Of a stretch of DNA of 6,017 nt, positions 1-4,787 are shown in pieces. Position 1 is the stretch's first letter. Each line of letters begins with the position of its first letter. The stretch lies in NCBI GenBank assembly GCA_030690515.1, contig JAUYGP010000594.1, forward strand, positions 1 to 6,017, read 5' to 3'. This DNA is from Giesbergeria sp. (GTDB taxonomy: Bacteria > Pseudomonadota > Gammaproteobacteria > Burkholderiales > Burkholderiaceae_C). The notes under the pieces were generated by a model that saw only the letters and a program-made list of their open reading frames with translations, did not search any database and was not told the origin of the DNA. The translations under genes and the position numbers were made by a program.

Positions 1-439
1 TGGCGGGCCGCTGGGCGTGCTCGACTTCCAGGACGCCGTCTACGGCCCCATCACCTACGACATTGCCAGCCTGCTGCGCGACGCCTTCATCAGCTGGGAT
101 GAGAACTTCGTCATCGACATCACGGTGCGCTACTGGGAAAAGGCCCGCAAGGCCGGCCTGGTGGGCGCTTCCAGCCCCACCGGCTGGGGGGCCGACTTTG
201 GCGAGTTCTACCGCAGTGTCGAATGGATGGGCCTGCAACGTCACCTGAAGGTGGCCGGTATCTTTGCGCGCCTGACGCTGCGCGATGGCAAGCCCAAGTA
301 CCTGCAGGATGCACCCCGCTTTTTGCATTACATCCGCAGCACCGCCGACCGCTACCGCGAGTTGGGCCCGCTGTGCAAGCTCATCGACCAGATCGAGGGT
401 ACGCAAGAAGCCATGGGCTATGCCTTTGGCCGCGTCTGA
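1..439 (+). CDS. amgK: AmgK-type N-acetylmuramate/N-acetylglucosamine kinase, C-terminal part (5' end outside window)
   Basis: This is the C-terminal ~145 residues of a phosphotransferase of the APH/choline kinase fold. It is open from the window edge (first whole codon at 2-4) to TGA at 437-439. The visible part starts with GVLDFQDAVYGPITYDIASL, which holds the metal-binding Asp of the DFG-like motif and the following GP..YD.ASLLRDAF stretch typical of AmgK. Further on, WMGLQRHLKVAGIFARL and RDGKPKYL also match what I recall of AmgK proteins. AmgK phosphorylates the anomeric hydroxyl of MurNAc/GlcNAc in the cytoplasm, feeding the MurU branch of peptidoglycan recycling. The catalytic HxDxxxxN loop lies upstream of the window and cannot be checked. 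In pseudomonads murU is the usual neighbour; here the next gene downstream is rsmE, so a murU partner would have to be upstream or elsewhere. The family call is firm; the exact sugar is inferred. Confidence 0.8.
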   Translation, partial: GGPLGVLDFQDAVYGPITYDIASLLRDAFISWDENFVIDITVRYWEKARKAGLVGASSPTGWGADFGEFYRSVEWMGLQRHLKVAGIFARLTLRDGKPKYLQDAPRFLHYIRSTADRYRELGPLCKLIDQIEGTQEAMGYAFGRV

Positions 440-505
440 GATTTATACAAAATTGGCCTCTAGCGCTTATCCATCAAGCGCAAGCAGCTACAAAAATAAT
501 AGCAC
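440..505. repeat. AT-rich intergenic repeat with gcgctt/aagcgc hairpin (Comamonadaceae type)
   Basis: The whole gap between the kinase stop and the rsmE start is one AT-rich block: about 26 of 66 bases are G/C, against a clearly GC-rich surround. It contains a perfect 6-bp inverted repeat, gcgctt (463-468) and aagcgc (476-481), around a 7-base loop atccatc, followed by aagcagctac and an A-rich tail. From memory, very similar sequences (agcgctt-N7-aagcgc with an agcagcta flank) are scattered in many copies between genes of Acidovorax, Delftia and relatives. No second copy is seen in this window, so the repeat status rests on that memory. There is no T-run directly after the stem on either strand, so it does not look like a classical intrinsic terminator. 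Confidence 0.6.
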
Positions 506-1249
506 ATGCCCCGTTTTCATTGCCCTGCAGACCTGACCCCCGGGCTGGAAATTACCCTGCCTGCGGGCGCTGCGCGCCATGTGCAGGTGCTGCGTATGCA
601 GCCAGGCGAATCCATCACCCTGTTCCACGGCGGCCTGCTGGCGCCCGGAGCGCCGGGTGGCGAGTTCGACGCCACCATCACCCACATGGGCCGCAGCGAG
701 GTGCGCGTGCAGGTGGGCGCCCACCACGCCATGGAGCGCGAAGCTGAACGCACGGTGCACCTGCTGGCCGGCATCACCGCCAACGAGCGCATGGACTGGC
801 TGGTCGAAAAAGCCACCGAACTGGGCGTGGCCAGCATCACCCCGTTGCTGGCCGAACGCAGCGTGCTCAAGCTCAAGGGCGAGCGCGCCGACAAAAAATT
901 GACCCATTGGCAGGCTATCGCTATCGCCGCTTGCGAACAATGCGGTCGCAACCGTGTGCCAACCATCCACCCGGCCACCGACTTGGCAGGCTGGTTGCGC
1001 AGCCCTCCCATCGGCCTGCACGACACGGGCCGCCTGCTGCTGTCGCTGCGCCCCGGCACGCAGCCCCTGCGCACGGCCGCGCAGGGCGGCGGTGCACTGG
1101 TCTTTCTCTCGGGCCCGGAAGGGGGCCTGGCCCCTGCGGAAGAAGCCCTGGCCCTGCAGCACGGCTTTGCACCGGTGAGCCTGGGCATGCGCGTGCTGCG
1201 CGCCGAAACCGCACCGCTCGCGGCGCTGGCCGCACTCACGCTGGACTGA
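506..1249 (+). CDS. rsmE: 16S rRNA (uracil1498-N3)-methyltransferase RsmE
   Basis: The product is 247 residues; E. coli RsmE is about 243. RsmE uses S-adenosylmethionine to methylate N3 of U1498 in 16S rRNA of the assembled 30S subunit, in the cytoplasm. Residues 1-75 form the PUA-like RNA-binding domain, opening with MPRF as in many homologues. Residues ~78-247 form the SPOUT methyltransferase domain with its trefoil knot. Visible motifs are EKATELGV (101-108), ERS (117-119), IAACEQCGRNRVP (140-152), SGPEGGLAPAE (202-212) and LGMRVLRAETA (226-236), the last two forming the knot and cofactor site. ATG 506 is chosen because of the family-typical N terminus. No Shine-Dalgarno sequence precedes it; the upstream bases belong to the AT-rich repeat. 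The stop codon faces that of the DUF3617 gene with 3 bp between. Confidence 0.96.
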   Translation: MPRFHCPADLTPGLEITLPAGAARHVQVLRMQPGESITLFHGGLLAPGAPGGEFDATITHMGRSEVRVQVGAHHAMEREAERTVHLLAGITANERMDWLVEKATELGVASITPLLAERSVLKLKGERADKKLTHWQAIAIAACEQCGRNRVPTIHPATDLAGWLRSPPIGLHDTGRLLLSLRPGTQPLRTAAQGGGALVFLSGPEGGLAPAEEALALQHGFAPVSLGMRVLRAETAPLAALAALTLD

Positions 1250-1252
1250 CGC

Positions 1253-1819
1253 TCAGCGCTCTGTCGGCATGGGCTTGATGGCGCCGCAGCTGTCCGACAG
1301 CCAGCGACCCTTCTGCGCCATGTCGATCTGCTCGGGCTTGCCGTCCTGGACCGTCTTGAACTTGAACTGGCCGGTGTAAGCGGTTGGACCCTGGAAGGTG
1401 ACGGTGCCCTCGCCGCTGGATGGCGGCTCGCCCTGGCCGCCCTTGCAGCTGAAAGCCACCTTCATGGTGTTGGCGTCCACGCGCTGTACCTTCTGCGTGC
1501 AGCCTTCCCGTTGCGGAATGCTGTCGAGATCGGCCTGCTCTTTGGTGACGCACACCTTGACAGTCTGGCCCGTGGCCCCCAGGCCCACACCCTGCTGGGC
1601 CATCATCTGTTCCATCTGCTTGCGCTGCGCCGGCGGCATGCTGGCCAGGGATTTCTGCATCTCGGCCATGGCGGCTTCCATCTGGCCGCTCTGGGTCTTG
1701 AAGCTGATGTTGTGCTCCCACAGGCCGGGGCGCATTTTCTGCTGCGCTGCCGCCGTGAACGATACGCCTGCCAGCAGCGCCAGTACGGCGGTGGAAACGA
1801 TGAAACGCGATGTCTGCAT
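1253..1819 (-). CDS. DUF3617 family secreted protein
   Basis: The product is a 188-residue exported protein of unknown function. Residues 1-25 are a clear Sec signal peptide (basic start, hydrophobic core TAVLALLAGV, end TAAA before QQ), so the mature form should be periplasmic. The family signature is seen as MRPGLWEHNISF (29-40), KVCVT (88-92), EGTVTFQGPTAYTG (137-150), DGKPEQIDM (159-167) and GRWLSDSCGAIKP (171-183). Four cysteines (90, 107, 125, 178) could form two disulfides after export. Residues 47-73 hold seven methionines within a Gln-rich, probably helical segment. ATG 1819 is preferred over an in-frame ATG at 2005, because it starts the signal peptide and has a ribosome binding site; the longer frame would run into the yifB 3' end. 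The gene stands alone, convergent with rsmE and 142 bp downstream of yifB on the same strand. Confidence 0.9.
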   Translation of the reverse strand: MQTSRFIVSTAVLALLAGVSFTAAAQQKMRPGLWEHNISFKTQSGQMEAAMAEMQKSLASMPPAQRKQMEQMMAQQGVGLGATGQTVKVCVTKEQADLDSIPQREGCTQKVQRVDANTMKVAFSCKGGQGEPPSSGEGTVTFQGPTAYTGQFKFKTVQDGKPEQIDMAQKGRWLSDSCGAIKPMPTER

Positions 1820-1825
1820 GGGGTG

Positions 1826-1834
1826 ACCTTTCCT
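1826..1834 (-). promoter_or_regulatory. Ribosome binding site of the DUF3617 gene
   Basis: On the minus strand the bases AGGAAAGGT lie 6 bases before ATG 1819. This purine-rich Shine-Dalgarno match supports the shorter start, which begins at the signal peptide, over the in-frame upstream ATG. Confidence 0.65.
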
Positions 1835-1961
1835 GAAAACGGCGCCCCGTACCGGACTTGGGGGACGGCCTTGCCGCGCCACTGTAACGTCCTGAACCCG
1901 TTTTGGACACCCGTACACCTGCGCACCACAGCAGTAGAACGTGACCGATTGGACGCTTTTG

Positions 1962-3497
1962 CTAGCCGTGTAGCGTGCGGCGGTACTGCATGGCTTCGGC
2001 CACATGCGCTACCTGGGTGTTCTGTGCACCCGCCAGGTCGGCGATGGTGCGGGCCACCTTGAGCGCGCGGTGCGTGGCGCGGGCCGACCACCCCAGCCGG
2101 GCGGCGGCCGTCTGCAAAAACTGCAGCGCTGCGGGTTCCAGCAGGGCGTGGGCATCAATCGCCTGCCCCTGCAAGGCCTGGTTGGCATACCCCTGGCGTG
2201 CCGTGGCCCGCTGGCGGGCCTGCACCACGCGCACTCTGATGGCCGCGCTGCATTCACCCGGCGGCGCATTCAGCAAATCTTGTGCAGGCAGGGCCGGCAC
2301 CTCGACATGCAGGTCGATGCGGTCGAGCAAGGGGCCGCTGAGCCGGGCCTGGTAGCGCGTCACCTGGTCGGGCGTGCAGCGGCAGGCGCGTTGCGTGGCG
2401 CCCCGGTAGCCGCAGGGGCAGGGGTTCATGGCGGCAATCATCTGAAAGCGCGCAGGAAACTCAGCCCGCTGCGCAGCCCGCGCGATGGTGATGTGGCCCG
2501 TCTCCAACGGCTCGCGCAGGGCTTCGAGGGCGGCGCGGGGAAACTCTGGCAACTCGTCCAAAAAGAGAACGCCGTGGTGCGCCAGCGAGATCTCGCCCGG
2601 GCGCGGCGGCGAGCCACCACCGACCAGTGCCACGGCACTCGCCGTGTGGTGCGGACTGCCGGTGGGGCGCAGTGCCCAGCGCTCCAGCGCAAAGCGGCCG
2701 CACAGGCTGGCCACGGCGGCGCTCTCCAGCGCCTCGTCCACCGTCATATCAGGCAGCACCCCGGCAAAGCGCTGGGCCAGCATGGACTTACCCGAGCCAG
2801 GCGGCCCCATTAACAAAAGGCTGTGGCCACCGGCGGCTGCAATCTCCAGGGCGCGCTTAGCCATGGCCTGGCCTTTGACATCGGCCAGGTCGGCATAGAC
2901 ACCCGTTGTCTGCAGGGGCGTAGCCTGCATGCGCGTCCAGCCACTGTCCTCAGGCGCCGGGCCTTCGCCCGCACTGCCGGGCGGCAGAAACTGCTGCACC
3001 ACGTCCAGCAGATGGCGTGCACGCCAGACCTGGGCGTCGGGCACCAGCGCAGCTTCTTCGGCGCTGCCCGGCGGCAGCACCAGACGCACCCCTTCGGGCA
3101 ATGCACGCAGCGCCAGGCTGGTGGCGAGGGCGCCGCGCACGGGGCGCAGTTCGCCCGAGAGCGACAACTCCCCCGCGAACTCATAGCCCGCCAGGCGGGC
3201 GGCATCGATCTGGCCGCTGGCCGCCAAGATGCCCAGGGCGATGGGCAGATCAAAGCGCCCCGAGTCTTTGGGCAGGTCGGCCGGGGCCAAATTCACAGTA
3301 ATGCGCTTATTGTGCGGAAACTCCAACCCGGCGTTCTGCAACGCCGAGCGCACGCGCTCACGCGCCTCCTTGACCTCGACCTCGGCCAGGCCCACCAGCG
3401 TGAAGCTGGGCAGGCCATTGGCCAGGTGCACCTCGACGGTGACGGGTGGCGCCTGCAACCCCAACAGGGCGCGGCTTTGCACCAAAGCAAGACTCAT
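1962..3497 (-). CDS. yifB: YifB/ComM family Mg-chelatase-like AAA+ ATPase
   Basis: The product is 511 residues; E. coli YifB is about 506. Residues ~1-170 are the ChlI-type (Lon protease-like fold) N-terminal domain, with MSLALVQSRALLGL and LANGLPSFTLVGL. The AAA+ core carries Walker A GPPGSGKS (231-238), Walker B VLFLDE (310-315), and the NPCPCGY (358-364) and SGPLLDRIDLHVEVP (387-401) motifs. Cysteines at 360, 362, 372 and 374 form the CxC...CxC pattern of the family. Residues ~410-511 are the Mg-chelatase C-terminal helical domain. In naturally transformable bacteria the ComM orthologue is a hexameric helicase that drives branch migration during DNA uptake; a magnesium-chelatase role is not expected. 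ATG 3497 is preferred over an in-frame ATG at 3680, since homologues begin with MSLA and the longer form would cover the divergent promoter region. comM is a known insertion site for genomic islands in Acinetobacter; here it is uninterrupted. Confidence 0.95.
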   Translation of the reverse strand: MSLALVQSRALLGLQAPPVTVEVHLANGLPSFTLVGLAEVEVKEARERVRSALQNAGLEFPHNKRITVNLAPADLPKDSGRFDLPIALGILAASGQIDAARLAGYEFAGELSLSGELRPVRGALATSLALRALPEGVRLVLPPGSAEEAALVPDAQVWRARHLLDVVQQFLPPGSAGEGPAPEDSGWTRMQATPLQTTGVYADLADVKGQAMAKRALEIAAAGGHSLLLMGPPGSGKSMLAQRFAGVLPDMTVDEALESAAVASLCGRFALERWALRPTGSPHHTASAVALVGGGSPPRPGEISLAHHGVLFLDELPEFPRAALEALREPLETGHITIARAAQRAEFPARFQMIAAMNPCPCGYRGATQRACRCTPDQVTRYQARLSGPLLDRIDLHVEVPALPAQDLLNAPPGECSAAIRVRVVQARQRATARQGYANQALQGQAIDAHALLEPAALQFLQTAAARLGWSARATHRALKVARTIADLAGAQNTQVAHVAEAMQYRRTLHG

Positions 3498-3506
3498 GCG
3501 TGTGTT

Positions 3507-3514
3507 TCTCCCCA
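3507..3514 (-). promoter_or_regulatory. Ribosome binding site of yifB
   Basis: On the minus strand a TGGGGAGA stretch lies about 9 bases before ATG 3497. It is a moderate Shine-Dalgarno match and supports the MSLA start. Confidence 0.5.
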
Positions 3515-3558
3515 GACGAGTGCGGTTTGCGGACGGCGGCGGCCCCGACGCGTCGCCA

Positions 3559-3575
3559 TGCACCAGCCCGGTGCA
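3559..3575. promoter_or_regulatory. NtrC binding site (perfect palindrome)
   Basis: The bases TGCACCAGCCCGGTGCA form a perfect 6+6 inverted repeat with a 5-base spacer. They match both half sites of the enterobacterial NtrC (NRI) consensus TGCACC-N5-GGTGCA. The centre at 3567 is about 50 bp upstream of the -24 element of the sigma-54 promoter and near -75 relative to the expected transcript start. It lies in the intergenic region between divergent yifB and the porin gene. NtrC phosphorylated under nitrogen limitation would bind here and contact sigma-54 RNA polymerase. The sequence match is direct; occupancy by NtrC is inferred. A second, adjacent full site, common at NtrC enhancers, is not seen. 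Confidence 0.85.
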
Positions 3576-3615
3576 GAGACCGCACGCCGCCCTGCGAATG
3601 TAGCGGCGAAAGGCC

Positions 3616-3631
3616 TGGCACGGTCTGTGCA
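3616..3631 (+). promoter_or_regulatory. Sigma-54 (RpoN) promoter of the porin-glnK-amtB operon
   Basis: The bases TGGCACGGTCTGTGCA match the sigma-54 consensus TGGCACG-N4-TTGCA at every fixed position except one (G for the first T of the -12 box). The invariant GG (3617-3618) and GC (3629-3630) have the required spacing. Transcription should start about 12 bases after the GC, near 3642, giving a leader of about 30 bases before ATG 3672. The NtrC site upstream and the glnK-amtB genes downstream make this a strong call. The leader contains a run of seven T (3650-3656) just before the Shine-Dalgarno sequence. Confidence 0.88.
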
Positions 3632-3662
3632 TAGACAGGCTATCGCTTGTTTTTTTCTGACC

Positions 3663-3667
3663 GGAGG
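3663..3667 (+). promoter_or_regulatory. Ribosome binding site of the porin gene
   Basis: GGAGG lies 4 bases before ATG 3672. It is a strong but slightly close Shine-Dalgarno sequence. It fixes the start codon, although the frame is open far upstream across the antisense of yifB. Confidence 0.75.
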
Positions 3668-3671
3668 ATCC

Positions 3672-4403
3672 ATGAACCACGCATCTCTCAAGACCCTGGG
3701 CATCGCCCTTATTGCGGCCATGCCTCTAATGGCCAGCGCGCAACTCAGCGGCAACCTCAGCCTGACCTCCAACTACAAGTACCGTGGCCAGGACCAGGAC
3801 ACCAGCAAGACGCGGGCCGTCAAGCCTGCGCTGCAGGGCGGTTTTGACTACGCCTTCGGTGAATCCGGCTGGTATGTGGGCAACTGGAACTCCACCGTGA
3901 ACTGGCTGCCCGGCAACTCCATCGAGATGGACCTGTACGGCGGCTACAAATTCAAGGCGGGTGCGCTGGACTGGGACCTGGGCGCCCTCACCTACCTCTA
4001 CCCGGGCAACACCTCGGGCAACACCACCGAGCTGTACGCCGCGACCACCTGGGGGCCGCTGACGGCCAAGTACTCGCACACGGTGTCGAAAGACTACTTC
4101 GGCTGGGCCGGCGCCAAGGCAGGCTCGGGCCTCAAGGGCACCAACACGGGCTACCTGGCGTTCTCGGTGGCGCAGGAGGTGGCTCCTTCGGTCACGCTCA
4201 AGGCCTCGGTAGGGTTCACGCGCTTTGCCAGCGATATCAAGGACATGGGCGTGCCCAACTACGCCGATTTCAGCGTGGGCGCCGCCTACGATCTGGGCAA
4301 TGGCCTCTCGCTAGGTGCCGCTGTGGCGGGCGCCAACAAGAAAACTTATTTCGGGCCCGCCAACCAGTCGCGCCTGCTCGTCACCCTGACCAAAACCCTG
4401 TAA
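3672..4403 (+). CDS. TorF family putative porin (TIGR02001/Gcw_chp family)
   Basis: The product is 243 residues and is predicted to be an outer-membrane beta-barrel. Residues 1-23 are a signal peptide (TLGIALIAAMPLMASA, then Q24). The mature part opens with LSGNLSLTSNYKYRGQDQ (25-42) and continues KPALQGGFDYAF (51-62), GWYVGNWNSTV (66-76) and IEMDLYGGYKF (84-94). These are the hallmark segments of the Gcw_chp/TorF family, with alternating polar/aromatic strands throughout. The family has no settled substrate. The gene is first in a run with glnK (13 bp gap) and amtB, behind a sigma-54 promoter and an NtrC site, so it is probably made under nitrogen limitation and may pass ammonium or a small nitrogen compound across the outer membrane; that role is inference. 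I recall that an orf1-glnK-amtB operon with a membrane-protein first gene was described in Herbaspirillum. The last residue is Leu, not the Phe/Trp usual for BAM-assembled barrels. Confidence 0.88.
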   Translation: MNHASLKTLGIALIAAMPLMASAQLSGNLSLTSNYKYRGQDQDTSKTRAVKPALQGGFDYAFGESGWYVGNWNSTVNWLPGNSIEMDLYGGYKFKAGALDWDLGALTYLYPGNTSGNTTELYAATTWGPLTAKYSHTVSKDYFGWAGAKAGSGLKGTNTGYLAFSVAQEVAPSVTLKASVGFTRFASDIKDMGVPNYADFSVGAAYDLGNGLSLGAAVAGANKKTYFGPANQSRLLVTLTKTL

Positions 4404-4408
4404 GGAGG
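4402..4408 (+). promoter_or_regulatory. Ribosome binding site of glnK, overlapping the porin stop codon
   Basis: AAGGAGG is a full Shine-Dalgarno match 8 bases before ATG 4417. It shares bases with the TAA stop (4401-4403) of the porin gene, so ribosomes ending on the porin could re-initiate on glnK (translational coupling). Confidence 0.8.
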
Positions 4409-4416
4409 AACCGAAA

Positions 4417-4755
4417 ATGAAAATGGTGACTGCCATCATCAAGCCGTTCAAACTCGACGAAGTGCGCGAGGCCCTCTCCGACATCGGGGTGCAGGGCATC
4501 ACGGTGACCGAGGTGAAAGGCTTTGGCCGCCAAAAGGGCCATACCGAGCTGTACCGCGGCGCAGAATACGTCGTGGACTTCCTGCCCAAGGTAAAGATCG
4601 AAGCGGCCATTGCCGACGACCTGGTCGAGCGTGTCATCGAAGCCATCGAAGGCGCGGCGCGCACCGGCAAGATTGGCGACGGCAAGATTTTTGTCTCCGC
4701 CCTCGAACAGGTGGTACGCATCCGCACCGGCGAAACCGGCCAGGACGCCCTGTAA
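4417..4755 (+). CDS. glnK: Nitrogen regulatory PII protein GlnK
   Basis: The product is 112 residues, the standard PII length. The trimeric cytoplasmic protein senses 2-oxoglutarate, ATP/ADP and, through uridylylation, glutamine, and it plugs the ammonium channel AmtB when nitrogen is plentiful. The T-loop carries the signature YRGAEY (46-51) with the uridylylation target Tyr51. The B-loop TGKIGDGKIFV (83-93) binds nucleotide, and RIRTGE (101-106) completes the site. It is near-identical in layout to E. coli GlnK and GlnB. MKMVTAIIKP at the start and AAIADD (63-68) resemble GlnK more than GlnB, and the position directly before amtB supports the GlnK name. An in-frame ATG two codons on (4423) is less likely, given the Shine-Dalgarno spacing and the family start. 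It should be co-transcribed with the porin and amtB from the sigma-54 promoter. Confidence 0.97.
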   Translation: MKMVTAIIKPFKLDEVREALSDIGVQGITVTEVKGFGRQKGHTELYRGAEYVVDFLPKVKIEAAIADDLVERVIEAIEGAARTGKIGDGKIFVSALEQVVRIRTGETGQDAL

Positions 4756-4787
4756 ACCGCCCCTTCCACAGAACGCGAGAAATTGCC

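Noticed and set aside
1820..1961. Searched for a promoter or terminator between yifB and the DUF3617 gene
   Set aside because: Apart from the ribosome binding site, no convincing -35/-10 pair was found. The only hairpin seen at the yifB end (gcta/tagc) is 4 bp and has no T-run.
1820..2005. 62-residue N-terminal extension of the DUF3617 protein from an ATG at 2005
   Set aside because: It would bury the signal peptide and overlap the end of yifB; ATG 1819 has a good ribosome binding site.
2004..2813. 269-codon open frame on the plus strand opposite yifB
   Set aside because: It is a shadow frame without any family motif; the minus strand carries the clear AAA+ motifs of YifB.
3478..3494. Possible second NtrC site beginning TGCACCAAA at the start of yifB
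   Set aside because: Only the left half matches; the right half (AAGACT) does not resemble GGTGCA, and it lies inside coding sequence.
2823..3671. Upstream extension of the porin reading frame, open from an earlier start
   Set aside because: This part is antisense to yifB and crosses the sigma-54 promoter. The signal peptide and ribosome binding site place the true start at 3672.
3498..3680. 61-residue N-terminal extension of YifB from an in-frame ATG at 3680
   Set aside because: Homologues start at MSLA, a ribosome binding site precedes ATG 3497, and the extension would cover the NtrC site and the divergent promoter.
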